The notes under the pieces are model-generated. The model saw nothing but the letters and a program-made list of their open reading frames with translations, was not told the DNA's origin and did no database searches. A program made the position numbers and the translations under genes. A stretch of DNA of 64,000 bases, taken from assembly GCA_019009955.1 (NCBI GenBank), contig CM032229.1:142313501-142377500 (forward strand), given 5' to 3'. Positions 49,057 through 61,060 of the stretch are shown piece by piece (within the stretch, counting starts at the first letter, position 1; every line of letters starts with the position of its first letter). Source of the stretch: Riptortus pedestris. Its lineage: Eukaryota; Arthropoda; Insecta; Hemiptera; Alydidae.

Positions 49057-49699
49057 TTGCAGATTTCCCTTAAGGACTAATAGGTGGAGGGTTTAGAGGG
49101 GAATACCAAAAATTATAAATATCTCTGTCATTCTTCTGTCATATATGTCTGTTAACGCTCTAGCGGTCGCAATTTTTGTTTAATCTTTACCAAACTCGAA
49201 ATTTAATCGTTTTATGTAAAAAGGAAGATCACGTTCGTTAATGGCTGAAATCGGACCAGTGGGGGGAGGGGGTTTAGAGGGGGAGATTTTTGAAAATTCA
49301 AAATATCTCCGTTATTATGCGTCGGATCGAAAAATTGTATAGAATAAATCTTATTGTAAATTACATTTTCTATAAATATTGTTCTATACATTTATTCTGT
49401 ATCTTGAATATTAACCGAGATATTTGCATTTGTATTCTGCGTGTGGTCGCCAGTAGGCTATGTTCGGACTTTCCGCCGAGAGCTCTGGCGGCCGTTTCCA
49501 TAACTATTCGTCTCTCGTGAATAGGTTTAGAGGTTAGGTTAACTGTTTTTTGGGGCTAGAAACTACTGGGTTATTACGCCCTAAATAATGTTTTAGGTTT
49601 AGAGGTTTCTTACTACTACAGTTGTTATTAGGCAGATTTCTCTATTGTAAAACTTCACGTGGGAAATCTGCTGAGTTTAAGCAGCACCTGCGTGATGGA
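49057..49699 (-). repeat. Family H copy with internal deletion of the TA array
   Basis: TGCAGATTTCCCTTAAGG at the left, TGTTAACGCTCTAGCGGTCG and the full core, the GAGCTCTGGCGG insert shared with 40893-41559, then CACGTGGGAAATCTGC and GCGTGATGGAC at the right. Confidence 0.85.
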
Positions 49700-49746
49700 C
49701 TTTTTAGTTTAATTAATATGTACCTACATAATATATCACTATGCAC

Positions 49747-49749
<3 letters not shown>

Positions 49750-49797
<48 letters not shown>

Positions 49798-49873
49798 TTT
49801 TATAACATTAGCCTAACCTAACAATTTGTATTTAATAATTTAATTAAGGGGCACTTATAATACATGCACACAC

Positions 49874-49934
<61 letters not shown>
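49750..49934. repeat. Two (TA)n microsatellites
   Basis: About 41 bp at 49750-49790 and about 59 bp at 49876-49934, separated by a short CA-containing spacer. Confidence 0.93.
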
Positions 49935-49936
<2 letters not shown>

Positions 49937-51263
49937 TAGGTAAGGTACCCGGCTTCGCTAGGGAATTCATTTGAGGTTTAATGATGGTGGTATTTTTTTT
50001 GGCAAGCCTTTACTTTCCACAATATTTTAACATTTCCCGATGTATACCCGTCGTTGCTGTGGATTTGTTAATAATAAAATTATTTGTTATTTAAGAGTTC
50101 ACTGTCCTCAATATTTTTATATTTCCCGTCTCCTGTGCATGTAGTTGTTTTTTTATATATATAATTCATAATCATAGAAAGTATTCTGTCCGCCAAACTA
50201 TGTTTGAATTAAACTTCCTTTCCCTTGAAACGGTACAAAGACCAACAGTGACTGAAAACCGAACAGAAAATGTAATATACTGCGAATTTTTATTTTAGGC
50301 TTCTCTTATAACCCCCCCCCTCCCGTTTGAACCTAAAAAATTTAATATAGCTTATAATCGTTTAAGAATTAATGCTAATTCACATGCCGAGTTTTGTTAA
50401 GTTCCGTTCAATCGTTGGTGCCAAATACAATTGTCGGCTACCGTTTTAGTTTTCAGTGTATATCTCGTTTATACTTGGTATACGACAAAAGTGAATATAA
50501 CAAAAGTTACTCTAAATAACAAAATAAACAATTTTTGTCATGTACATACTTGCCGAAAAACCAATAGAAAACGAAATATCACTATTTTTAATTTCAGGGC
50601 TCCCTTACAACCCCCACTCCTGCTCCTCCCTAGAAATAATGGTACAGCTTATTATCATGAAGGGGTTAGTGCTAATTCACATACGGAGTTTTGTTTAGTT
50701 CGGTTGAGTCTTTGGTACCAAATAAAATCGTTAATTCCCGTTATAGTTTTTAGCGTATAACTCATTTATACTTCCGTATACGGCAAAAGTGTATATAACA
50801 AAAGATACTCTAAATAACAAAATAACCAACTTTCGTCATGCACATATTTGCAGAAAAACCAATGGAAAACGAAATACCGCGATTTTTAATTTCAGGCCTC
50901 CCTTACAACCCCCACTCCTGCCTGTCGCTAGAAATGTTGGTATGTCTTATTCTAAAGAAGGCGTTAATTTTATTACACATACCGAGTTTTATTTAATTCG
51001 GTGAGTCTTTTGTGCCAAATAAAATTGTTGACTCCCGTCACTCCTGTTAAGAAATATTAATATACCCTAAAGTCTAAGTTGGGCTAGTAGTAATATTCAT
51101 ACCAAGTTACATAAAATTCGGTTCAGTCGTTTATGGGTGAAAAGGTAACAAACAAACAAACAGGTACGAAAGAAACAAAATGCAGTTATGGTGTCTATGA
51201 CATGTAAAACGAAAAGTTATCTTGAAATTTCGCGAAAAAAATCAATGTACAGACAGAGATTAC

Positions 51264-51268
<5 letters not shown>
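49935..51268 (+). mobile_element. Family M element, three 298-bp modules
   Basis: It starts ACTAGGTAAGGTACCCGG right after a TA array and ends near 51268 at a second TA array. A CCCTTAYAAC landmark recurs at 50303, 50602 and 50900, spacing 299 and 298, so the core is a tandem of similar modules. The distal part (51060-51268) carries ACTTAGACTTTAGGG (reversed sense), (AAAC)n and AAATTTCGCGAAAAAAATCA. No protein domain was recognised. Confidence 0.65.

Positions 51269-51334
<66 letters not shown>
51269..51334. repeat. (TA)n microsatellite
   Basis: Perfect TA run at the end of a family M element. Confidence 0.96.
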
Positions 51335-51338
<4 letters not shown>

Positions 51339-51983
51339 CACACACGCAGACACACTTTATCTTAAATTATATCATTTCATAATATTTCTGTTTTAATACT
51401 TTGTTTGGTTCCATTAGTTCTCTTATTACAGATTAGTTTTTTTTTAGACTCTTCCCTTTTTCTTTCCTTTCCTCTGTTAATTTTTGATTTATCAATTACT
51501 AGTTCTGCTAATAACAAAACAAAAATAAAAAATAACCCCTTTTGAGGCCATGTGTTTCTAATGTGCTCCCTCATTTACCATGCCTAAGAGCGTAAGGAAG
51601 GTTGTTCGCTGCAATGTATGAAACGGATGATCCTAGATTCTTTCCGGTGAACTGGAATTAAATTAACTTTCATTTTTAAACCTGTTGACAATTCCGATGA
51701 GAACAAAAAATTCTTACGAAGCGTTTAACTATTGGCTGGTTTCCATTCACCGAATGTCATGGTACCATTCTGAGGATGGTTCGTAGTTCCTTCCTGGTTC
51801 ATAGAGTATTACTTTTGGTTCTAAAGGGAGAGCTCTGAGGCATTTAGATGGTTCTTGAGATTTCACGCACAGTAATATCTCCCATTTTCGTAAATCTGTT
51901 TTTTTTTGTTTGGTGAATGAAACGTAGAATCAGGGACATCTGTTTGTAGACTTAGACTTTCCTTCGCAGTACTCCTAATGATT
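51335..51983. other. Unassigned
   Basis: 51437-51500 (GACTCTTCCCTTTTT ... TCAATTACTAGTTCTGCT) resembles 59893-59955, so it is a small repeat shared by two sites. Nothing else is recognised. Confidence 0.35.
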
Positions 51984-52105
51984 TTAGCAGATTTCCTTTA
52001 AGGGAAGTCAGCTATTGATATCGTACTCATGCCACGATTTAAGAAAAATTTCTTCAAATGTCCATCGATCCTATCCAGGAGATGACGAAAATGAGGTTAG
52101 TTCAA

Positions 52106-52154
<49 letters not shown>

Positions 52155-52594
52155 CCTGTTAACACTCTAGCGGTCGCAATTTTTGATTAATCGTCATCAA
52201 ACTCGGTATTTAATCGTTTTATGTAAAAAGGAAGATCTAGTTCGTTGATGGCTGAAATCGGACCAGTGGGAGGGGGAGTTTAGAGGGGGGAATTTCGAAA
52301 ATTCAAAATATCTCTGTCACTATATGTCGGATCGAAAAATTGTATAGAAACAATCTTATTGGAAATTAAATTTACTATAGATATTGTTTATACATGTATT
52401 CTCTATCTTGAATATTAACCGAGATATTTGCATTTTTATAAAGTGTAACGGACGAGCTATGGTCGCTTCGATTCGTTCCCACCGAAAGCTAGTTCGGCCG
52501 TTTTCGTCACTGTTCGGCTATCGTATGGCGATTTCTCTATTTTATAACTGTACGTTGGAAATATGCTTATTTTACGCACCCCCTGGGTGGCGGG
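51984..52594 (-). repeat. Family H, complete copy
   Basis: TTAGCAGATTTCC with hairpin, TCCATCGATCCTATCCAGGA, (TA)n at about 52110-52151, reversed core, and a mutated right end (GCACCCCCTGGGTGGCGGGC). Confidence 0.85.
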
Positions 52595-53047
52595 CTTTTT
52601 TTTTAACATTAGTTTCTAGGAAGGGAGATTTTTTATTGGTGCGTGTAGCCTTAGGTACGTTAATATAGGTCAGGCATATTGATTAAGGAAGCAAATTTAA
52701 TATTTGATCAGGTTTCAGCAAGTTACAAGCAAATAATTTATTCAGTATTTCTACTAATGATTAGATAAAGTTGTCTCGTCACTGAATGGTAGTTGAAACT
52801 AACTCCCAGAAAAGTTATCCTATACTGTATTATTGTTATCCATACATAGTTGTTATTTGACAAAGTTTTAGCTTACACGATTTAATATTTACTGTCTTAA
52901 TTTTCATTATATTTACGTATAATGCATTATTTTGTAAGCAATCTAACTTTGCTATTATAACAGTATTATCGGCATTTCAGCAGCTATTGAATTTTCGTAA
53001 AAAAGTGTAGTAATGTATATCCATAAGCAGAGCTAATATCTTCCCCG
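52595..53047. other. Unassigned
   Basis: Nothing recognised. Confidence 0.3.
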
Positions 53048-53340
53048 GTGTTATCTGAAAGAATAAAATCTATTCTCATGTTCACTAGGGCAACGTTAAA
53101 GGGCGGCTATAAGTCAGTTAGTGCCCTACCGAGTGGCCCGGTATCGTGGAGGGAGTGCAATGGTGGGATTCCAGTTAGTAAATTTTTCATGCAGGCCGTC
53201 CTTATGACGAAGGACTTTGATCCTCCTAGATCCCGTCGACCTGCAATTTTACGATTAGGGAATGTGTCCCCCGCGTATAATGAAGTCCGCCAGTATACTG
53301 GAAACAATTCATTTCAGGTCCTCCTCGGTTAACGAGGGTT
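53048..53340. other. GC-rich segment open on both strands
   Basis: Plus frame of 94 codons (53048-53332) and minus frame of 66 codons (53107-53307) in an island of higher GC. Neither has a motif I recognise. It may be a decayed retroelement or an exon-like fragment. Confidence 0.25.
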
Positions 53341-53406
53341 GTACGTTTAGGTTATCACTATTTACGTACATAAAGGATCTCCCCTTCACGAAATATATTT
53401 CTGTGT

Positions 53407-53450
53407 ATATATATGTGTGTGTGTGTGTGTGTGTATGTATATATATATAT
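53407..53450. repeat. Compound (TG)n/(TA)n microsatellite
   Basis: Short TA, about 22 bp of TG, then TA, abutting the start of a family M element. Confidence 0.9.
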
Positions 53451-54090
53451 ACTAGCGGTCCCGACCGACGTTGTCCAGCATGATATTTCAAGCGATTAGG
53501 ATATTAAATTTAATAATATTATGTTTAAAACATAAGCTAATTTTAATAACACAAAAAAACAACTATTGTTGTGCGCGTTAGCCTCAAAAGAAATAGAAAA
53601 TGAAATATCCCGAAGTTTTTATTCAGGTCTCCCTTATAACCCCCACTGCGGTTCAAACCTAAAAAATATAATACAGCTTATACTCATGAAAGAATTAATG
53701 TAAATTTACGTATAACGTTTTGTTAAGTTCGGTTAAATCGCTAGTGCCCAATAAAATTGTTGGCTCCCACTTTCATTTTTTTGCGTATATCTCGTTTATA
53801 CTTTGTTATACGATAAAAGTGAGTATGACAAAAGTTAATCTAAATAACAAAATAAACAACTTTTGTCCTGTGCATATTTTCCGAAGAACCAATAGGAAAC
53901 GAAATTTCGCTGTTTTTAATGTTAGGCCTCCCTTACAACTCTCTCTCCTGCACCATCTGCCGGGCTGATTTGTGAATCTAAACCATCCAGGGCGTCACCC
54001 AAACGCATACAAAAACATTCATTCAAATCGGTCCAGTCGTTTTGGAGGAGTTCAGTGACATACACACGTACAGTAGAATTATATATACTA
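53451..54090 (+). mobile_element. Family M element, two modules
   Basis: It starts ACTAGCGGTCCCGACCGACG. The CCCTTAYAAC landmark lies at 53631 and 53930 (spacing 299). It ends with ATCGGTCCAGTCGTTTTGGA, CACACGTACAGTAGAATTAT and ATACTAG near 54090. Terminal sequences of this type are common in arthropod interspersed repeats, but I cannot assign a class. Confidence 0.6.
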
Positions 54091-54225
54091 GTGGGAGTTC
54101 TTATGAATCTATGGATTTACTGGATTTATTTTTATTCAGTCTTCATTATTTGACTGTATCCTTCTTTCAGGTAGTATGCTAGTATATTTTTCATTTAGCA
54201 CCTAACTAAAATGATCGTCAATGAC

Positions 54226-54256
<31 letters not shown>

Positions 54257-54265
54257 CGCGTGTGT
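54226..54265. repeat. (TG)n-(CG)n tract
   Basis: Alternating purine-pyrimidine: about 23 bp TG, then about 14 bp CG, then TG. Sequence of this type can adopt Z-DNA. Confidence 0.9.
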
Positions 54266-55990
54266 ACGCGTGCGTACGTGTTTGACCAGCAGAAATGTAA
54301 CCATTCCCAGTAAAATGGAAGACGGTTTAACAATACTTCCCGCCAAAGTTCATGATAAAGAAATATTAGGGAGGAAGGAAACTGGATATAATTCCAATAT
54401 TAAAGTTTTAATGAAAAACGCGCAACAAGAAAAAAAAAACTATACACAAACAAACTTAAAGTTGCGGGACCGGAAAATTTCAGAAAATCTGAAGTGTCGG
54501 GTAGTTCTCGGCTCTGGGATACCGTCAAACACTTTTTAAACAACTTTTACGGATTTTCATGAAAATATTGATCACCATGAATATTATAATATCGCCATTC
54601 AAATTCATAGCCCTCGGGAAAACTTTCTCGATTTATCGTCCTGTTGACGAATAGGCCAATCCGGAATCCATCGATCTTCTTAAATATTTTATTAGTTTTT
54701 AATGAAGTTTTTGATGCATAACCAAAGAATTCAATCAAGTTTTCTGTTGGAAATAAATTATTCTAGCTATATTAGAAACTTTATGCGTACTCATATTTAA
54801 AAAGTTTTATTACATATTATAATTTTAAATTTTCTAATTTACTTTTGGTGGTAAATTGGTATCTGGAACTAGTATAACGTTAACATGTAGATTCCTTAGG
54901 TAAATTCTCATTGAAACTTTTCCAAAGTGTAAATATTGAACGTATTTACATAAAAGTCTTTAATATTCGAACAGATTAATGTCTATTATTCGTCACGATC
55001 TAAGAAGAGCTCTCCGCTTTTTCGGATGTCTTTATTGGTTCACAGACCCCTCATCGTGAAGAAGGCAACGGGAAAACACTACTAGTGATCTTCCACAAGG
55101 ACGTCAGGACTCTCTATTCACAGGAACTAAGAACAATCATAGTTAGGAGGTTATTATTTCAGTGTCTTGGAAAGCAATGTTCATTTGAACTAACCTAGTG
55201 CGAATTGTGAGCTTAACCTGTATAACAGACCAACCAGATTGTTGATACGCAATGGTATTGTGGGAGATAGGACTGAATTCGCATGCCGAAATGGCCTTTC
55301 AGATACAGAGAGGAACTATCAAATGAAATGTATTTATTTCCAATTAAATTTTAACAAAACATAATAGGATGCGTCAAATATTCTTGTTTTTAACGGACAA
55401 TCCATTAATATTTGGTCAATTAATTTTTTTACACGTTATTAAAGAGCATTTATTCATATATAATACATGCGTTATAAAATTTGCTAAAATTCCGCGAATA
55501 CATTTCATAAAATCAATCAATTTAAATAATTATAAATAATAAATTAATTTTGTTAGCAATCGTTTTACCACTCTAAATATATAACATAAACTTTTTAATT
55601 CATTGACGTGCTTTATAATTAGTCTTAAATACATTTAATACAGTCTTTAATACATAAAGATTGGCATGCTTTATTAATTATGGGGAACTTGTACACACTT
55701 TAACTGATTTAATTTATTTATCTTGTCTATAAAACATACTTCAGACATGTAGTTGTTAATTTATTTTTAAACAAAGAATATTAATTATTAGATTTAGCAC
55801 ATTCGGGCCAAGTGTTTTACTCCTGAAATAAACGCTTTACTTATTTTTTTTGTGGCGTGTCAACCCTTGTGGTCATTTTTGGCAGAATGTTTGCGTGGAG
55901 TATGTTTGTATTTGGGGCTTTGTGGTTGATTGTGCGTTATACTATTTTAGTAAAACAAGTTCAAGCAGTATTGTTTAATGCATATACATT
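54266..55990. other. Unassigned
   Basis: A plus frame (54228-54539) begins inside the TG tract and a minus frame (54547-54738) follows; neither is recognisable. The remainder is AT-rich. Confidence 0.25.
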
Positions 55991-56008
55991 GAAGGAAAAG
56001 CGATTATA

Positions 56009-56232
56009 TAGGGGCTCAGGTTGGCCGTGCGAGTTACGGCGTTGGTCCTGATCTCGCGTGGTAGACCTAGAGTGGCGAGTTCGATTCCCGCCCTGGGCAG
56101 TAGAAATTTATTTAGTGACGGACTCACTAAATAAACTCCTTGAGCCCACCTTGGCTAGAAAAAGGTGGTAACCTGTAGATAGCCCGTTCCGCTTAGCCTA
56201 GTAGCATAAAGTGAACGTAAATAATAATAAAC
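56009..56232 (+). repeat. tRNA-derived SINE with 12-bp target duplications
   Basis: This is the best-preserved copy: head GGGGCTCAGGTTGGCCGTGC, B box GAGTTCGATTCC (near 56078), and a body containing the self-complementary pair TTTATTTAGTGA / TCACTAAATAAA. It continues with GGTGGTAACCTGTAGATAGC and tail GTAAATAATAATAA. The target duplication AAAAGCGATTAT is at 55997-56008 and 56233-56244. This proves mobility by target-primed insertion and defines the SINE limits. Confidence 0.93.
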
Positions 56233-56244
56233 AAAAGCGATTAT

Positions 56245-57256
56245 TTTGGAATCCATAAATGGTGACCAACAAGAGTCAAAGCTTAGCCTTTTGTCTAACT
56301 AGCATATTACCAAGAACTTTTAGTGTAACAAAACCCAAATAAAATGTCCAACTAAATGAAGTATTGACTTTAACAAACACGAATAAATAAAATAGTCTGA
56401 AAATCAAATCAATATATCGGAATTAAAAACTTCTGAATTAATGCTGTGTGTGAAATGATCTAGGATGCCATATGATAAATATGAGATTTATTAAGACTTT
56501 CAATTATCAACCAAGTTTTCCATTGTCTCTTCAGTAAAAGTAAAAATAATCAGTTTTTTTTGCTTCTATGGTTTCCACCGAGATGGTAGTATAGAACTAT
56601 TTCGTGGAAATCATTCCCATGTGAAAATTGATGTTATACAGTTTCCAGAACGGCATATGAAACCACTTACTTCATTTCAAATCCATTGTCACTTTCCCGT
56701 AAAAGAATTTTTATTGTTTTGGGACTCCACTGAATGAAGTCAGTGCTTTTCATTGTTAGGTAACTTTCATCCTGGAATAAATAAAGAACAACTAATGTGT
56801 TCGTTTCAATATAAACACAGACTACCTTTAGAAGTGATTAGATTGCAAAAGTTATAACACAAGTTGCAATAATTGCTATTGTTGTCTCAATGTAAAGCTG
56901 AGTTTTACATTTAAACAATCGTTAACCATTTTTTTTTTGTGGAAATTTTTATTTAAGTCTGATTCTTCATAGCGATTCTCTTAACATTCTTGAAATTACC
57001 CATTTTCTATTCACAATTAAATATTCTCAATTGAGTCAAGAAAGCCAACGAAAGAATGTCTTCGTTCCAACACAGGCGATAACCTTATATAAAATAGACT
57101 ACAGCTAGATAGTTAATATACTGGGTCGTTATTACTTAGGGGAAAATATTTCCAAGCATAAAGAAAACAAATCGACCAACATTTCAGATAGTTGAACACT
57201 TACAGTAAAATTGCTTACTAAAAACTCCACTTCGAATAACTTTACAAGAAAAAAAT
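56245..57256. other. Unassigned AT-rich stretch
   Basis: Nothing recognised. Confidence 0.3.
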
Positions 57257-57913
57257 TCCGTCACACAGGTGCTGCGTAAACTAAGCAAATTTCCCATGTG
57301 AAGTTTTACAATAGAGAAATCTGCATACTGGTAACACAATACCACCGTGATTAAATACAAACGGTAATGAGAAATCTTTCAGTTAATTAAAATAAATTCC
57401 CAACTGAAACGGCTTCTGAATTGTAAGAATAATTTATATTTTAATAACTCAAATTTTAGTAGTCCAAGAACTAAAGAAGGGGAGAGGGGCGGATAAACAG
57501 AACGTATTTGCATAAATCTCACAAAGTAACGAATGTAAGGTAAGGTTAGAAACTACAGGTAAGGTTAGAAGAGGCTTCCACCTGAGCCGATCAGTGACGG
57601 AAATGGCCGACCTAATCCGAACTATACGCGACCACAGACTTCATAAAAATGTAAATATCTCGGTTAATATTCAGGATAGAGAAAAAATGAACATTACAAT
57701 ATTTATAGTACATTTAATTTGCAATAAGATTGCTTCAATACAATTTTTCGATCCGATGCATAATAACGGAGATATATTGAATTTTCGAAAATCCCCCCCC
57801 TTTAACCCCCCCCCCTCCTCCCTCAAGTCCCATTTCAGCCATTAACGAACTTGATCTGACTTTTTACATAAATATCGAGTTTCGTAACGATAAACAAAAA
57901 TTGCGACCGCTAG

Positions 57914-57983
<70 letters not shown>

Positions 57984-58104
57984 TTGAACGGACCTCATTT
58001 TCGTCATCTCCTGGGTAGGATCGATGGACATTTGAAGAAATTTTTCGAAAATCGCGTCATGAGTACGACCTCAATAGCTGATTTCCCTTAAGAGAAATCT
58101 GCTC
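57257..58104 (+). repeat. Family H, long subfamily, complete copy
   Basis: Closest relative of 3463-4290, sharing the insert (ACTGAAACGGCTTCTGAATT, GGCGGATAAACAGAACGT, GGTAAGGTTAGAA). (TA)n at 57918-57979. The terminal hairpin is GATTTCCCTTAAGAGAAATC followed by TGCTCT. Confidence 0.9.
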
Positions 58105-58307
58105 TGCTGTCCTACTCACTCTACTGTCTTAGTCTGTCTTCTTTATCTCTTACACTTTGGACCCAAGGATGCCCTCTCAGATAGTATTTACAAAGTAGGC
58201 TGTAGAGGTCAGCACTCTTCCGGGGGCATCCATCCTTGGTTGGACTAGTTGCTAACAGATGGGGCTGGTATAGTTTAATTAGCGTTTCAATTTTAAATTG
58301 AACAAAT
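58105..58307. other. Unassigned spacer
   Basis: Nothing recognised. Confidence 0.3.
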
Positions 58308-58322
58308 ATATATATGCATATG

Positions 58323-58379
<57 letters not shown>
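58308..58379. repeat. (TA)n microsatellite
   Basis: TA run with early GC interruptions; flanks not family H. Confidence 0.94.
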
Positions 58380-58381
<2 letters not shown>

Positions 58382-59287
58382 TAATCATACTACGAATTTA
58401 CCTAATTGTTCGTAAATACAGGTGTTAAGTAAACTTCATTATTTTTCTAAAATTATTATGAACATTGCAGTTTTTGTTGGGCAGGTGTTACATATATAAA
58501 CATTTGAACGAATGGTACTCTTATTATAAATGATCGTCAAAATGAAAGTTCCTTTATATCTTAATATGTAAATGATAATTACTTATTTGTTCAGAGAAGA
58601 ATTCGGTGGAAAGCTATTTGGCCTTGAGATGAATGTTATTATTCACTTCATCAGATTTTCTGTTAGCCCACCCCCCACCATTCAATTCATAGAATAGTAT
58701 AGCCATCTTTTTTATAAAAACAAATGGTTCATTTTTTTGTCATTGTCGTTTTTAAGTAATGATTTGAATGTTATGTTTGCTACTAATTTTGCTTCAATCT
58801 AAGTTAATGAATTCGCCAACTGTATTTTAGTATCTTTTTACTGGTTACAAGAGACAAACCTGTGTTTGTCAAAGATTGATGAATGATAGCGTCTAGAGAG
58901 AACAAGTCTGATTGCCTAGGTCAACAAGATGGCATTTCTTACCTAACTCATTCCACCGATCAATATTGTTCTACTTTCTTTGCTTCCCATTCTACTTGTT
59001 GAATCCACCTGTTGAATAGGCTTACGCAAGAAAAAAACGGAATTGTTCGTAGGTGACTTTTGTTATTTCTCTTAATGAAGAAATGTAAAGAAAATACAAT
59101 TAAACTATAAGTATCATGAATCTAAAATTAAATTAAAAAGTTATATTCTGAATGACATTACGTTAATAATTTCAACAATTAATATAAAAAAAGATCCCAA
59201 ACCATTGCAATTATAACTTTTTCTTCAATATGCTTACACAGATATGTAACGCATTAGATTTACTACTACATAGTACTTACTTTAGCG
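58380..59287. other. Unassigned AT-rich stretch
   Basis: Nothing recognised. Confidence 0.3.
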
Positions 59288-59638
59288 TGGAATGAAACCC
59301 AGAACAATAAACTAAAAACTATTAAAACCACCATCCGTCCATGGAAATATTCGACAAGAGACAACAGAAGAGATGAAGTTGTATTAGGAAGACTCCGAAT
59401 TGGGCACACAAGACTTACGCATGGCTATCTTATGACAAAAGATCAACCCCCGATTTGTGAGAAGTGTAACACAGACCTGACTATCTATCACATATTAATG
59501 GAATGTCATAAGTATTCAGATATTAGAAACAAATGCAATATTTCCAATAATATAGAAGTGGCCCTTGGGGAAGACCCGAAAGAACTCGATAAATTGTTTA
59601 ATTCTGTAAAAAACACGAGTTTATACAAAGAAATTTAA
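59288..59638 (+). pseudogene. C-terminal part of an I/Jockey-type non-LTR protein
   Basis: Continuous frame of about 116 codons: WNETQNNKLKTIKTTIRPWK, then RRDEVVLGRLRIGHTRLTHG, PPICEKCNTDLTIYHILMEC and a stop at 59636-59638. EVVL-RLRIGHT-LTH and the Cys-x2-Cys ... His-x4-Cys cluster are standard for the C-terminus of I- and Jockey-related non-LTR retrotransposon ORF2 proteins. There is no stop within the segment, so this is a fairly young 5'-truncated copy. The downstream ATG at 59432 is internal and not a gene start. Confidence 0.82.
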
Positions 59639-59790
59639 AGTACAATTGTTTGTATCCTCGTTTATATTGTTAAAATGGCGATATGGATGAGGATACCAAA
59701 ATGTGAATTATAAATATTACAGGGCGATGATAACCTGGTAGTTTTTCGCCCTTAAACCCTATACAACAAACAAAATTTACTTTAGCTTCG
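59639..59790 (+). mobile_element. 3' UTR of the non-LTR element
   Basis: Short 3' sequence after the stop; the element seems to end near CTATACAACAAACAAAA (about 59760-59776). The boundary is a guess. Confidence 0.4.
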
Positions 59791-60914
59791 GCGAAGATTT
59801 GAGAAAAAATACTAAGGATATTATGCCATATGACCTAGGCCTGTTTTAATATTTTGTTTGTCGTTCCCTTATTAATTTTTTTTTATTTTATTCGACTCTT
59901 CCCTTTTCCTTTATTTTCGTCTCTTAATTATTTCTTTCAATTACTAGTCCTGCTTAAAAAACAGACCTGCGAAAGAGTAGATCGTCAATATTGCAATACT
60001 CAATTAAATCAATTTAAAAAAAAACAAGTAATTTGGAATTTCATAGCCAAAAAATTGTATATTATAACATTAATTTTCTATTAAAATCGTCTAAAATAAT
60101 TTTTCTTTATATTACGGATTAACATTAAGTTATTTAAGACTTTATTATAAGATTATATATTCGTGTTAAAGCAGTCTTATTATAGCTTGATACCAATCAT
60201 TGTTACCGAACCTACATGGCTTTTGATTGCCTATTGCTGACGAACTCCCACATTGGTAAAAGCTAATAATCATATGTAAGATGAATTTTAAACTTAAGTT
60301 TGAACTTATTCTTTCTAGGAATAAATAAATCCCTCAGTTTTAAGTTGGTGATAATTATTAATTAAAGAATCCCTGAAATTTTAATATTCTAAATGCCCAG
60401 GTGAGCGAAATGTTTGCTCTAGAATAATAAAGAGGTTTGCCCTTATGACCTCAAAATTTAACTACTCTTTTCCATCAGCGCAGTTCAAAACTCGAGAAAA
60501 CCAGGTATAAGAGGTCTTTAATATTCATCTGTTATGAACTTGAATGAGCAGTGTTTATATGAGTTTTGATCCTGCTTAATAAGAGATTGTACAAGGGAAA
60601 CAGAGTAATTAAATTCAAACGGTAAAGATGAACGTATAATATGACATATCACAAACAGCTTTATTACTAGTTCGGGAAACCTCCTTGCTGATTTACGAAA
60701 TTCCAGTTTTCGTTCACTAATTACCTTACTTTTAAGGATTATATATTTCATTAGTCAAACATAATTTAAATAATCCCTGCACATCCTCCTTATCTCCTTA
60801 TATTCATGGACGTACGTAAAATAATTATATTTTTCTTTGTAAAATGGATATTTGTTTCTCCTCAACATTTTCCAAGAAATCACTGTCTCCTATGGAATCC
60901 CAGAAACAGAATAA
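59791..60914. other. Unassigned AT-rich stretch
   Basis: 59893-59955 resembles 51450-51500 (see there). No gene. Confidence 0.3.
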
Positions 60915-61060
60915 AACACCAAATACCTCAGTAATTACGAGTCGAATCGAAAATGTTATAAAACCAATAATGTTAAACATTTGATTCTATACTATTGCTA
61001 TTCTATCCTTTTTTATCTAGTACAAATAGCTAGTGAAGTGTATTTTTATATTTTGTACCG
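60915..61060 (-). repeat. Family H interior fragment
   Basis: CACCAAATACCTCAGTAATT, CGAGTCGAATCGAAAATGTT and AAAACCAATAATGTT match the interior of the copy at 61715-62166. Confidence 0.5.

Noticed and set aside
53262..53491. Frames across the TG/TA tract
   Set aside because: They include the microsatellite translation (Tyr-Ile, Cys-Val) and are not supported.
56009..56100. A genuine tRNA gene
   Set aside because: It has a B box and tRNA-like head, but the same head plus body recurs at several sites and has target duplications, so it is a SINE.
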